Positions 1-12,504 of a DNA stretch of 64,000 bases are shown one piece after another. The stretch spans positions 12,778,435-12,842,434 of the forward strand of contig CM068546.1 of assembly GCA_035048495.1 (NCBI GenBank), written 5' to 3'. Numbering within the stretch: the first letter of the stretch is position 1; the number at the start of each line of letters is the position of its first letter. The stretch is from Euptelea pleiosperma. Lineage: Eukaryota > Streptophyta > Magnoliopsida > Ranunculales > Eupteleaceae. Both the position numbers and the translations under genes were made by a program. The notes under the pieces are model-generated. The model was given only the letters and a program-made list of their open reading frames with translations. It was not told where the DNA came from and made no database searches.

Positions 1-480
1 AACCACTATGCAAGTTCATTATTTTGTAGGATAATTGGATAATTACAATTGTGTTGAAGTAGGGTTCCCATGACAACGATCGGGAGAACCCTCTTTTCAC
101 ATGGGCTGCTTCAAAACTGTCCGAAGAAGTCCAATAGATTGGGCTTTTCTCCAATTGATTGGACTTTTGTCCTAATCGATTGGGCACCCTCAGTTTCAAA
201 TTTTTAAGCTTTTTAGGCCCTAAACCTACCCCTTTACTTCATGACTTTAGTTTTAGATGAAATTTATCGTTGATCTCCTATTTCTAGGGTATCTAAGTTA
301 CTTATCATCCTATATGTGTGAGTATGGATAAACTGACAAAGGTTTGAGTCTTCAGATGAATCAATCTTCAATCTTCTGAGACTTCAGGTTTCATCTTGTA
401 TTCTTTAGACAGTACAAGAGTGATGCAACCATTGACACACTCTCAACCTAACTGACATAGTATAGGATCGCTTATAATTA
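1..480. repeat. LTR-like relic with CCAATCGATTGG-type motifs
   Basis: No gene is visible. Around 140-195 there are several variants of the motif TCCAATCGATTGG. The same motif is densely repeated at 37010-37340, and the sequence that follows (tact/cttac..., gactcaggt-like stretches) has the same general character as the flank of that block. I read it as a fragment of the same LTR-retrotransposon family, but no LTR ends, primer site or coding domain can be seen here. Confidence 0.3.
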
Positions 481-1855
481 TGTTTTGTCGTACGAAATTT
501 AGCTAATACAATATAATCATATTCCTTACAAGCCAATCCCTTACTTTTTTTTTCCTAAATGACAATTTTAATATGTGAATAATATTTATTATATAAGGGT
601 GTTTTAGTCTTTTTCATTTATTTCAATAAAACACTTTTTGTTGTCAAAGATAAGTGACTTGTGAGGAGATCGATAACTTGTCCTCTCCCCAACAACCCTG
701 TCTCTCTCTTCAAAAAATAATTTTTTCTTTTTATGATTTTCAACAATTCATAATTTTTAATTTGTAAGTTAGTTTACGGTAAGAATGGAACTATTAGAAA
801 ACATTTGGCGAAGCTTCAAAATAATATGCAATTCTAATTACTTTTAAGGCGTGTTTGATTGCACAGAAAATTTTCCCGGGAAAATACATTTGGAAAATGT
901 CTTAAATGGTTGATTGATTGCAACTGAGGACACATTTCAATCATGTGTGAAAATAAAGGCTTATTTTCATGTGGAAATGAATTCTCACCTATCTGTATGA
1001 GAAATGAATTCCGAGCTTAGTTGGGAAAATTATCCAGATTTAAATGACTTGGTAGAGAAAATTATACAGATTTAAAATGGCTATCTAACAATGGATAGTT
1101 GTATTTTCCCAAGGAACATGCAATTTTTCCGCACATCCTTATTCAATTTTAAATTTGTTATTTATTTTATTTTAAAAATTATTATAATAATATGCAATTT
1201 ATATTTGTTTTAAATACTGTTTAGTCCTTTTTGTAAAAATATCTATCTATTTTTCTTACTACTTTAAAGCCAAAACTTGGGTTGGGGCATGCCATTCACT
1301 AGGATGCCACCTCTTTGGCTTCACGAAGCCATTGAGGCTGGCACCCACCAAACCAACACTCCGGCGAAATTGTAAGGTTTTTTTTGGGTGCAGTAATAGA
1401 TTATTGACTAGCTTACCAAAAAAAAAGTTCATTAAATGCCATTCTCCACTAAAAACAAAAAAAAAAGTTTATTAAGTGTCCTTAACGTACTCACCTAGGA
1501 CACCTATTAGCGTGTAAAAAAAAATTAAACATATGCTATTATTAGCTGCCTGACGTACTTACCTTTGCACCTATAGTTGCATGTCAAAACTACTTAATTA
1601 CTTTTCATGCCATTATCAATATAGCACATTCATTATCACTAAATTATTTATCGTGCCATTTTATTCATATTTTCGAAGCAACCTAGCTCTTCTAACCACT
1701 TAATTTCTTCTTATGCCATTTCTTGTAGATAACTTCATAATTTTGATTCTCTAATTATGCTTTGAGTTATCACAATTTATAGATTTACCCTTCCAAACTA
1801 ATCTTCCAAAATTACCTTTTGGGTTGAAACACTTTTTGCCACTTCTTCAAAAGAG
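481..1855. other. Intergenic AT-rich DNA, no gene seen
   Basis: No coding sequence of interest. At 1255-1310 the string ctactttaaagccaaaac begins a stretch resembling 33345-33365, and 1420-1720 resembles the arms of the foldback at 33410-34196 (poly-A-interrupted cattaaatg, acttaattacttt and cattatcaat words). This is probably a decayed copy of the same mobile family. Confidence 0.35.
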
Positions 1856-1863
1856 GCCTCCAC

Positions 1864-2856
1864 TAGGGCTAGCAATGGATCGGGTTTGAGTCGGATTGGT
1901 ACTGATTTGGTACCGATCGGATAAGAGTTCCAAACGATCCGGACCCAATCGGATCAATAAAATACAATTTCGGAGATTGGATTAGTTCTGGGTCCGATTC
2001 GATGTCGAAGTCAAGAGCAAACACGCACAATAAAGAACACACAATCAATCTTATTGCAGATTGATGAACACGCAGGCCTTGCTTGGTTCGCTGCACATGG
2101 GTGCATTTTGCACTCTTGTTTGTTCGTATATACCTTGTAAAAGAAGATCAATTACAGACCAGTTTGAAAAAAGAAAAAAAAAAAGAGATACTAACCAGTC
2201 TAAACTCTAAAGGATGATACATTCCAAAAAAAAAAATATATGCAGCAAAGACATTCTTCTAGTGATATCTGAACCCAAAAGTCACACAACGGCACAAACA
2301 TAATTAATTTCATACACAGGAGATAGAGTACATACCGTGATACCGCTAGGCTACCTGCTACAAGCACCTGACTCCACTCGTCAATCTTCTCCAATGATCG
2401 CAACAACTAAAGGACGAAAAAACTGAAGAAGAATAAGAACTGAAGAAGAAGAAGTCTAAAGGTAAAAAAAAAAATTCAAGAAGTCTAAAAGTCGACTAAG
2501 CTTGGAATAGAAAAAAGAAATAATAAATATTTGAAATCAATTTAAATCTTAATTGCCAAACATAGGGAAAGAATCACGTTGTTAACTTATAGGAATTAAT
2601 GCTAAATAGTAACTATTAATTAGCTGTCAACTTGATTAAAAAATAAATATTACTTTAAATAAATATCTATATAATATAATATCTATTCATATTTAGAATA
2701 TATATCGGGTCCGTATCGGATCGGGACAAGGTTGATCCAGTACCGATCCGATAAGAGATCGGATCGACAATCTTTAATCCAGTACCGATCCGATAACAAA
2801 AAATAATGATCTGGACCCGGTTTTTTTGGATCAGAGCGGATCCATTGCCAGCCCTA
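1864..2856. mobile_element. Non-autonomous hAT element with perfect 8-bp target duplication
   Basis: The element begins TAGGGCTAGCAATGGATC and ends with the complement GGATCCATTGCCAGCCCTA. It is flanked on both sides by the identical octamer GCCTCCAC (1856-1863 and 2857-2864). An 8-bp target duplication and a TAGGGCTGGCAATGG-type terminus are characteristic of the hAT superfamily. Subterminal regions repeat GATCGG / ACCGATCCGATAA words in both orientations. No transposase domain is present in the 993 bp, so it must have been moved in trans. Positions 2075-2113 match the left end of another element at 25415, suggesting a nested remnant. Confidence 0.85.
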
Positions 2857-3121
2857 GCCTCCACAAATAAAGAACTACGCCCAATCTTTAATTACATATA
2901 GGTACCTCTCCTCTTCAGTCATGTGCTTCAACCTGCCCCGGCTAGTCGCCATTATTGCCACATCAAAAAGAAGTCTTTGTATTTAAGGTTTCAAATGAAA
3001 CAAGTTGAAAGAAGAGAATTTGGTTTATGTAGAGATTGTGTATTCAATTCATGTGACAGGCTTTGAAATTCCAGCCGGAGCCCAGCAGTAGGAATGTCCA
3101 GCCCAAGCCCTGTTAAAATCG

Positions 3122-3499
3122 AGAAAAACTTCTGTCACCACGCACAATATGAGCCACATGACACACTATTAGAGGGCGCTGACCGTATGGATGTCTGGCC
3201 AGTCCTTCAGTGGACCTGCAAACCAAAAATCAGCCTGATTAGTGATTCATAACCTTTGGATCTTTCCACCCATATAACGCTCAATAATGCTCAAAATTCC
3301 TACTGTTAAGATCAACCCATGGAAATAACTTCAATCCAATGCTTAGAAATCACACTGATCAGGCTTATTTTTGGTTTAGAGATCCAGCTAGTGATTGGCC
3401 CAACATCCATTCGGTCAGTGTCCACTAATAACGTTCCACGTGGCTCGTATTCTGCGTGGTGACCCTTCGGTCACCAAGCAATGTGATAGAAGTTTTACT
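3122..3499. mobile_element. Foldback MITE, family A (copy 1)
   Basis: The left half reads aaacttctgtcacc, gagccac, gaccgtatggatgt, cagcctgattagtgattc. The right half is its inverted complement (aatcactgatcaggct, cattcggtcagtg, cacgtggctcgtattctg, gtgatagaagttttact). The two halves fold into a long hairpin with a short centre near aatgctcaaaattcc. It carries no open reading frame. This family has the most copies in the window. Confidence 0.75.
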
Positions 3500-3578
3500 G
3501 GACAGTCTGGACCCAGTCACCCAAACTCGTGTTGTTCGTGTTTCAGTCCCAGTTAAACGATTATTACGAGCACACCGT

Positions 3579-3979
3579 GTAAAATTTTGATGATAGGTGC
3601 TGTCATTGAGGCCGATGACTGCGCTCAATATGAGCCACATGGTACACTCTTAGAGGACTCTGACGGTATGGATGTTTGGCCAATATCTTGGAGAACCTAC
3701 AAACCAAAACTCAACCTAATTAGTGATTTCTAGACGTTGATTTGAATTATTTTCATGGGTTGATTTTAACCGTGGGACTTCGAGCATTATTGACCATTAT
3801 TTGAAGTACAAAGATCCGAAAGTTTGAAATCACTAATCAAGCTGATTTTTGGTTTGTAGGTCAACCTAGGGATTGAAAAAACATCCATACGGTCATAATA
3901 CTCTAAGAATGTGCCTCGTGGCTCATATTGTGCACTGTCATCGGCCTCGATGACAGCGTCCTGTCATCAAGGTTTTACT
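3579..3979. mobile_element. Foldback MITE, family A (copy 2), just upstream of the DeSI promoter
   Basis: The ends are gtaaaattttgatgatag and its near complement tgtcatcaaggttttac. Inside them, gctgtcattgaggccgatga pairs with tcatcggcctcgatgacagc. The internal sequence matches copy 1 (gaccgtatgg..., cctaattagtgatttct / gaaatcactaatcaagctg). It ends about 155 bp before the TATA box at 4134, so it forms the proximal upstream promoter of the next gene. Confidence 0.8.
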
Positions 3980-4133
3980 ACGAGAACACAATGCCACGTG
4001 TCGAAATAGAATCGCCTGGTAAGTTCTAGAAGGTTTGAATGGAAAGAATCCTCTTTTTTACCAAGAAATATTAATAAAACAAAGGAAAGAATCCTCTCTC
4101 GTTCGTCCTGGATCTCTGGAGTCTCTCCTCGTG

Positions 4134-4141
4134 TATAAAAA
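4134..4141 (+). promoter_or_regulatory. TATA box of the DeSI-like gene
   Basis: TATAAAAA lies about 30 bp before a CT-rich leader (4150-4245: ctctctcctcctcccg, ctctcaatcgactcgg), which is typical of plant 5' UTRs. The leader reaches cttttgag/gtattttt near 4247, a plausible 5' UTR splice donor. The intron would end shortly before the start codon at 5330. The UTR intron is inferred; the TATA-like string is seen directly. Confidence 0.5.
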
Positions 4142-5329
4142 GGGGTCAAGACTCTCTCCTCCTCCCGTTCGTTGAAGTTTCTCTCAATCGACTCGGATTT
4201 CTCGCATTCTCACATTCTCGCATTCTCGGATTCTCGAGCCTTTTGAGGTATTTTTATATTTCTGTTCATCTTCTTTGTTTTCTGTAATTTTTCTTTCAGA
4301 TCTCTCTCTCGAATTCTCGCACAATGCATATAGATCTCTTGCGTTTGTTGTTGATCATTGATGTTCATCTCTATGAATCAATTTTTAGGGAAATATTAGG
4401 GTTTAAGATCTTTCCCTCTTTCTTTTCAAAAAAAAAAAAAAAAATCCAGAATTTACGATTTGTGGAATTTCGTTCCATAAAGAAGGTGGATTTTTGTGAA
4501 ATTTTGAAATTTTCTGTCGAGTATTGGTGTTACGTAATTGGGGAATTGATTCTACAGAAGGTTCTCAAGTTCGATACCAGATGTAAGGATTTAGGGCTAT
4601 TGGCCAAATCTAGAGCAATCTAATAAGCAATTAGAAGTCTTTGTACGGATTCTTACGTCTTAAATTGACGTTTTAGTTCGACAAGATCAAATCTTGAGCA
4701 GTTTTGGGTCTATTCTCTATGTGAATTACATAACAACTAAATTAATTTAATTTGAATTTGGCGAAAGTTTGCCTGGGCTTTCACCGCAGAATTCTTACCC
4801 TGTTAAGAAGGATTCTCTTTCTGTGTGATGTTCATCTAGTATTGGCCACATGTACATCAACACTCATACCCTACCATGGATCGTAGTTTTCCCCCGTGAA
4901 TGAAGCTTTCAAATTTTTATTTGTTAAATACAAAAAAGAAGAAGAAGAGAACTACCTATATCTGCTGTCTGGTGGGTGGCAATTAAGGATTGAAGTCTGT
5001 TGTGTCTCCCCATGTTACTGCATCTCTTTTTATTTTATAAATTTTAAGGGGTTCTTGACTAGTAATCCGTTTTGTTTATCTAATCTGAACTATCTGTTCA
5101 ATGGTGCTGATTGAATTACTAGTCATTTCTTAGCATCTGGTTGATAATCCAAAGGAAACTGCATTTTCAAGCATGCTTCAGATTGTTCTTCTGTTTATCT
5201 CAAGCTTTTTTCTGTTCCTGAAACTCTTGATTTTCTGAATGTAGTTACTTAGATTTGCTTGATTTACCGCCGGACGACTTTCAGCATTTTTTCGAACCAC
5301 TTATAACTTGTATATTAGACTTTTGGGAG

Positions 5330-8300
5330 ATGGCAGAGGTATGGAACATTATTGCTTTTGTTTTTGGTTTTTATATATATGCTTTGCTGATTACCACTGC
5401 TCTCTGCTCATTTAGTCATTGTATTTGCCGTGCTCTTACAAACCCCAAATTGCTATAGGACGGTTATAAGGTTTCCTTGAATGTATATGATCTAAGCCAA
5501 GGACTTGCTCGCCAGCTATCCACAACATTCTTAGGCAAAGCTATTGAAGGCATATGGTAAGTTTTTATTTTTGCTTAAGGCACCATATTTAGTGGCATAT
5601 GTACTTCTGAATGTATATACTTGTTACAAAATTTGGTTGTTTTAATCTGTGCAGTTGTCTTTATCAAATGTTCCACTCGAGTTAATGAATGCCTATAACA
5701 TAGCATGTTTGTAAAAGAAAGCTTTTTCTATCTTTAAGTCATTGTATGTTATTCTTTTTTTTTTTTCCTTTTCTTTTTGATAAGTAAAGATGATTCTTAT
5801 TGAAAAAGGAAAACCCTTGATAAAGTGCATGTGGAGCTTCCAGCATGACCATTTGATGCAAGATAAAATTTCTCAACTGCAAGAATGGTTCTTCAAGAAT
5901 GCCAATATAAGGAATGATTCTTTAATCTTTAATAATGAGTAATCCGCGTCCTCTTTCTAGTTATAGAAAGATACTGACCACCAAATTCTGAACAACTAAA
6001 ATTTGATTCTAGCAAAATTAACTTGCTGAAACCTAGAATCCATATTTTCTATTTTTAGTGAGAGCCCTAATTTAAAAATTCAATAAACTAAAAATCAACC
6101 ATAGTCCAAACTAAAAATAACTAGAATCTAATCGTTGATTCATTTCCTAAGGCCCAAGATTACAAAATCTTGCAAAATTGGTTGAAATGAAGTTGTAGCT
6201 CTCAAAAAGACGAAAAATGGACTTGCAGATGAGAAATCATGCTTCTTGGAATCAACAATGTCACCAATCGGGACTAACAGCATCTCCTGTAAGATGCCTT
6301 TAGAAACACATAAAGTTGGCTCAGAAAAAATTTATAGACTTCAACATGGTTTACAGATTGATTCAATGTGCCTATAATAATAACTAAGATTGACTATTCT
6401 ACATTGAAAGAAATACGCTAATGATGAGAATGAGAGGTATAAAAGATAGCAATGGCAACTTTTCAACATCTTCCCTTTGCATGATTATTGAAACTTTCTC
6501 CTTCTAATTGGTAGTCATGCATCCCAGCACAGTTTGATTTTAGTATTGGAACACCGGGATCATGGGTTCAAACTTTCTTTTAACAAGTATGGCACCAAAC
6601 ACATTCTTTTTCCTTGTTTCCATTTAGACATGTTGAACTGGACCTTGTGTACATTATCACTAGAATGTATAATGATGATCCAAATGTTATGGACCCTGAG
6701 TGTAGATCAATGATGCCCGGATACTTAAACATGCCTATTGTATGATTGTACCTTATCGACACAATACGATTCTGATACTCTTACCTGATACTGCATGGGC
6801 ACTTTTACACCACCAATTTCTCATTTTTTATTATACTATTGTGTATTTTCTTAACTCCTAACAATTTCTTTATTCCTTACGTCAATAGCAAGATATAAAT
6901 ATTGTAATATATTTAATTGGAAGAAACTTTTAACAATATAGAAATTTCATTATATTTGGCTTGATGTGAATAGTAAACAATGATACTTAGCTTGAAAAAC
7001 TTAAAATTAAAGTAGTGTATGAATATATTGGATGGGATACCTGCATCCATATCCTGGATTTCGGGAAATGAAGAGTTGCATCTCCATTTCCCGTACCAAT
7101 CTCTGTAACTGTATCCATATTTCGGCATCTTAGGTGTACATGTCTCTTTTCTTGCAAAACACAGCTTCCTAGGAGGCTATAATAAGCAGTTGAAGCAGAA
7201 TTATCTAACCAAAGGACAAAAGATTAAAATCTCTAAGATATCAAAATGTTGGACATCATAGCTTGCATTTTGGTAGTATTATACTTACCGTCAGGTTGCT
7301 CCATCACTGGCCTTTAGTATGGTTGGAGACTGGAGTTCCATTTGTTTGTCAGTGATATTTCTCGATATTTTTTGTGTGGGTCGCTTCAAGGGTATTAAAT
7401 TTTTGTGTTAATGAATGCTGAAACAGGCACACAGGGGTAGTAGTTTATGGGAATGAATACTACTTTGGGGGAGGCATCCAACATGCTCTTGTTGGAATGA
7501 CACCATATGGAACTCCAATCCGGGTGGTAGATTTGGGTGTCACACATGTACCAAAGGAGATTTTTGAGGAGTACTTGCAGGAGATCAGCCCCCGATACAG
7601 GGCTGAAACCTACAGCTTGCTTAGACACAACTGCAACAACTTTAGCAACGAGGTCGCTCAATTTTTAGTTGGCACTACCATTCCTGACTATATTTTGGAG
7701 CTCCCTAATGAAGTTATTAGCAGCCCAATGGGCGCTCTGATATGTGAGTCCTTCGGCCCTTTATATGGCTTAAATGGATCTCTTCTTCTCCCCTCTGATA
7801 CGAATTATTGAAATTTTGTTTGTTTATGGTAGTTGGATATTAAAATTTATCAGACATTGTTGTCTGTTTATCCACAACCACTATCGTTATGGTTGCCTTG
7901 CAACACTACATGAGGGTTTTGCAGGTTCATAGCTCACTCAGGTGGTTGGGTCCCCGCCTGACTGGTAATACCCTGGTCTGGTAATGCACCATAACATTGG
8001 ATTGTTTCTCTACAATTATCATGGTTATGACTACATGGGCCAAAGCATAGTTACAAAGAGCGCTTCCAAAAAAAAAGTATCGTGACCTAATCATAAATAA
8101 CATCACACTTCCAAAAATTGAGGACAGATGTCAATAATTGAGTTACTCTATGTCCTACTTATTGGCTAACTCATCCTCTACGCTCCAATAGATAAACATC
8201 TTTTTCTCTCTCTCTCGCGCGTTACCTTCCCACTCTCCCACTACCCTTCACATGGTCATTGACAACCATTTTTTTTCCCCAAATACACTTATTAATATAC

Positions 8301-9670
8301 TACTTAAATCATAAAGAAAGTAATAAGAATGTAATTAACATAACAACAGGAAGATAGAGGCAAAATAAAAAACAGGTGAGATTTGTTGGAGACTCCTTAA
8401 CCGTTCAGAGTCTAGATCAAGAAACAAAGGTGACTATAATACGTGGCAACTCTCATATCACAATCCCGTAATATACTCTTAACCAAGTTTTCATTACCTT
8501 GTGTCTTCGTCTCTTATCTTTATTTCCATGGTAATATGTATGAAATTATATTGAAATTTCAGACGTTAAAACAGCTGAATTATATTGAAATTAGATTACA
8601 AAGAGGAGAAACCGAACAGAGATGCTACCGTACCCTTTATTCTTTTCTAGTGGTCATATTCTTTTCTTGAATTTTGATGCACCATGTCAAAGGAGATTTA
8701 TCTTTAAATTTTTTTTTGTCGAAGCAAACTATTATGAAACATTATCACCCCTACACTCTTTATGAAAAGTTTGGCTTAGTTGTCCAGTTGTTTGCTGTAT
8801 ATGTCATGGAAAATGCCTAGTTTTTCTATTAGGTTTTGATCTGTCATTTTTGAAAATAATTGTAATTTTTTTTATTTGGTCCAACATATGTACCTTTGCA
8901 AGTCATGTGAGAGTTGGGACTAATCTTTTTTTTTCCTCTTATAATTGCGATATATGTTGCAAATTTGCATTGTTCCAGTGGATCTTAGAGTGCAGTGTGC
9001 GTGCAGCGCATGTTCTCCTCCGCTAGTCATTTCTAACTAAAATTTACTGTCACATAACGAATGCATGCAGTAAAATAATTAGGTTATGTTGTCTCTTTGA
9101 TAAGTTCTTGGAAAAAAAACAATCAGGTGTCATTGTAACATGTCCACTTGTATTTATAACTGTGGTGGTGCAGTGCCCATGATACAGCAACTGGAAACAA
9201 CACTCAGGTCAGGTGCTGTTCCTCAAGTTCCACAGTTCAGGCCTTCTTCCTTAGCTCAGCCCTCCCAGCCCGTATCCACAACCGTCAAGAGCCTTAACAA
9301 ATCCATGAGCAGCAGAAGCCCCGACATGTCATCATCAAGGGAAGTAACAATCAGCAACAAGGAAGGTCCAGAGAAATCTGATAACCACCGTCCCGTGGAT
9401 TCTGAAAGCACATTGGAGAAGCCACCTAGGTCCGACGACAATGCACCACCTGACACTGAACCTACTGGAGGGACACCGAAGAAGACGGTCAATGGAGTTG
9501 CCGGAGACACTCTTGGGGATGCCCGGACCAGGGTGCAGGAAGAGATCATGAGTGAGTTTGCTGCTATAATGGCAACTGGAACACTTCGGGCGAGTGAGGC
9601 AGCAGCACTAGCTACCAGGAGAGTGATGGAAAGATATGGTCGGACGAACGTTTCCATTCCACAAAGCTAG
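5330..9670 (+). CDS. DeSI/PPPDE-family thiol isopeptidase (deSI-like protein)
   Basis: Joining 5330-5338, 5459-5556, 7427-7743 and 9174-9670 with GT-AG introns in consistent phase gives a 306-residue protein. Residues 6-145 form a PPPDE domain: [11 protein letters not shown] at the start, the catalytic-type His37 in [16 protein letters not shown], and Cys105 in [10 protein letters not shown]. This His/Cys pair is the family's catalytic dyad. PPPDE/DeSI proteins are papain-fold cysteine isopeptidases that remove SUMO or ubiquitin-like modifiers. After the domain, about residues 150-265 are Ser/Pro/Thr-rich and probably disordered; a helical Ala-rich tail ([20 protein letters not shown]) follows, as in longer plant members. 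The first coding exon holds only M-A-E; this start is chosen because it alone splices in frame to the domain. No stop or frameshift is seen, so the gene looks functional. Intron 2 (1.87 kb) and intron 3 (1.43 kb) contain repeat debris. Confidence 0.9.
5751..5860 (-). mobile_element. Possible 5'-truncated LINE/SINE tail in DeSI intron 2
   Basis: A run of T (5755-5767) is followed by ttttgataagtaaagatgattctta. This resembles the antisense 3' ends of LINE tails elsewhere in the window (ggataagtag at 16710, ataagtaagaatgat at 54290). No clear target duplication was found, so this is tentative. Confidence 0.3.
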
Positions 9671-10029
9671 GAAAGAGGGGATGGAGGTCTCTCAAATGGG
9701 GTCCTAAATGCCATTTGTAATTTTATTTTCCCATATTCTTACCTGAGTGAATCTTGCAAAATGAAATGTTGCAGACTAGTCACTCTTGAATTTGAGAAGC
9801 CCGGATGCTGAAACCTTTATTAGAGTTAAAAAATTTGAACTTTGAAATCAGATCTCATTTTAAAATTTGTAGGTTTGGTCGTGACTCGTGAGAAAGTCTC
9901 ATCGTTGGCCTCAGCCATCTTGCATTCAAGAATTGGCCTTATCCATCCGAACATTATTCGTTGTAGATCTGTGGTCGATTGATGAGCTTGCTCGGTATGG
10001 AAGGTAAGGTTTGAAAAAGCCTTTACTGC

Positions 10030-10245
10030 TTAAATTCCACGGTAAAAAATCAACCCATGAAAACAACTCCGATCCAACACGTAGAAATCACTAATCAGGC
10101 TAAATTTTGGTCTGCGTGTCCATCTAGGATTGGGCCAAACATCCATACGTTCAGAAAAATCTCTAAGAATATGCCACGTGGCTTTGGTCAGCAATTTTGC
10201 TGTCTGGCAGTGCTCAGCAAAGTTCTACTCTGTCATGAAATAGCT
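10030..10245. mobile_element. Family A MITE, right half only
   Basis: The sequence aatcaacccatgaaaacaac, aatcactaatcaggct, ccaaacatccatacgttcag and gccacgtggct, ending near tcagcaaagttctact, matches the right half of the family A foldback. The left half is missing. Confidence 0.6.
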
Positions 10246-10666
10246 TTACTGCTAACTAGGGGAAGGCATGTTCGGTTGAGTGAGAGAGAGAGTTTGGAAA
10301 CTTTTGAAGGATTTGATTTTGGGAAAATTAGTAGTATCCCGTAAAATTTGCGGGTATTTGTGGTACCCCTTGGCTCTGTTGGTAACCAGACATGGATTTG
10401 GTATTGAAAATAGAATTCCAAGATTTGTGATTTCTGAGAATTTGATTTCCAAGAAATGAAATTTCATGTTTGGTTTCACTGTGGAATTTACTTGGAATTC
10501 CTAGTGAATTCTTATTTTAGCAGTTTGGACATCTCACAGAATTGGATTTATATCTATCTACGTAAGAGAAGTATCTTCTCATGATCTTTATGTTATAAAG
10601 GCTCTTTTTTTTTTTTTCTTTTCGCCATCTGTCAGTTTACTCTTATCGATGTTAATTTAAATAACA

Positions 10667-11511
10667 GGGAATTTTTGACATACCCCCCCATGTTATCTTT
10701 AAAATTTGACATACCCCCCCACAATTTGAAAAAGCTGACATACCCCCCTATGACTCGGTCCACGGTCATTTGACCAGGGTTGACCCCAGTTGACTACCAA
10801 ATTGTTTACTAAATGGCAAAACTGCCCTTGTCTTCAACCTTTGACACAAGGGTTTGAGAAAAAACCCAAACCCCACAAACGGCTATGGTGGACGGCCAGC
10901 CAAGGGACTCCAATGGGTTAGTTGCCCATCACCGGCGACCATCCCACCGGAGTCTCATGGTCAGCCGGCCACCACTCCAGCTATAATTTAAAACTCAAAG
11001 TTAAAAAAAAAAAAGAAAAAAAAAACAGCATAAAATTTTAGTTTTAAAACTTTCATTAAAATAAATGAAAATTAAAGCAGGACAAAGCAATTTATAGTTT
11101 AGGCTTTTGAGACATGGATTTTGGAAAGATGGGTTCTTTCTATTTTAAAATATTCTTTCATGAGTTTCATCTATTTTGTTTGGGGGTGTTTTTTCTTCTC
11201 AATATTCGCTTAATTCATCAAAAAACGGAAAAAAAAATCTATAGTTTACCAACATGGCTTTTAATTTTTATTTTTAATCTACCCTTTTCATGTTTGATTT
11301 GGGGTTTGGGTTTTGGCCTAAACCCAAACCCTGGTTCTAAAGTTGAAGAGAAGGGCACTTTCGTCCTTTAGTACAAAATTTCATAGTCAACTCGGGTCAA
11401 CACTAGTCAAATGATAGTGGACCGAGTCATAGGGGGGTATATCAGCTTTTTCAAATCGTGGGGGGTATGTCAAATTTTAAAGATAACATGGGGGGTATGT
11501 CAAAAATTCCC
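10667..11511. mobile_element. MULE-like foldback element, family B (copy 1)
   Basis: The ends are GGGAATTTTTGACATACC and its inverse. Each arm carries three C-runs about 30 bp apart, each preceded by GACATA. The flanks are TAAATAACA and TAAATAAAA (10658-10666 and 11512-11520), a 9-bp target duplication with one mismatch. Nine bases is the Mutator/MULE signature. There is no transposase. The interior contains GC-richer words (ggacggccagcc, ccaccggagtctc) shared by the other two copies. Confidence 0.8.
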
Positions 11512-11619
11512 TAAATAAAAACTTTGAAAAATAATAAATGAAATTATTTTGATAATTTTTAACCACGACTAACCTATGCCAAAATCTCAATGGCTAAAGC
11601 CTACGTGGTACATGATGCA

Positions 11620-12010
11620 ACAAATACAGATGTTTGTTGTCAACATTGATTATGGACCACATTATGAGCCATATGGCACATTATTAGAGACAACAGACTG
11701 TATTGATGTTTGTCCCATCCCTAGGTGTCCAATTATACTAAAAATTAGGTTGATAAGTTATTTCTAACCTTTAGATTTGAGTACCCCAAATAATGTTAGA
11801 TATCCCATGGTTAAAAATCAACCCATAAAAGACACAAATCCAATGGTTACAGATCACTAATAACGTATAGATATTTGTCGGATCCCTAGGTGGACCTACA
11901 TACTAAAAATAAGGCCGATTGGTTATTTATAAGCTTTGGATCTTAGTACCCCAACTAAAACTAGATATCCCACGGTTAAAAATCAACCAATAAAAAGACA
12001 CCAATCCCAG
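11620..12010. mobile_element. Degenerate family A MITE sequence, left half duplicated
   Basis: 11640-11780 matches a family A left half (gagccatatggcacatt, ctgtattgatgtttgtcc). A partial right half follows. A second left-half-like stretch begins near 11870 (atagatatttgtcggatccctaggtggacc). This is a compound or rearranged copy without clean ends. Confidence 0.5.
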
Positions 12011-12504
12011 AAATTGAAGTCCAAGATTTAGAAGTTTCTCCTTCCCTCCTAAACTTTTAATTCCCGAAAAAAGGCACAGAATTAGAAATATAATTCTTAG
12101 AATTTGGTCCTCCCAAACACAAAGATAAGTGATTCCAAGAATCACAAATCCAAATCCGGCTCAATTTTAACTTATCAAACAGACCCCAAAGATTTTTCAT
12201 ATTTTTGTCTTTCCCTTTTGACCTATTTTTTACCGTCATTGATTGCAAACTTGACACGTCGGGGAATTTGACCACTTGTTGACATAATATTTCTAAGACA
12301 AAAGTACCCTTATTCTTTCAAAATAACATAAATACCCCTCCGACCCACTTTAAATTAACATACCAAGCATTAATGTTGTTGTACTGCAACACTAACCTAG
12401 AGCCAACACGTGGCTTCATACAACCAAACTCACCTACCTCTCCTTTTGAATGAGTGATTCAAATTGATTTGAAAAAAAATCCAGATTGCCAATTTATAAA
12501 ATTA

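Noticed and set aside
4324..4623. 99-codon + frame between the DeSI TATA box and start codon
   Set aside because: Poly-Lys/Phe composition, no domain, lies in the inferred 5' UTR intron.
7395..7661. 88-codon - strand frame
   Set aside because: Antisense shadow of the DeSI catalytic exon.
9256..9657. 133-codon - strand frame
   Set aside because: Antisense shadow of the last DeSI exon; the + strand is spliced in phase with the PPPDE domain.
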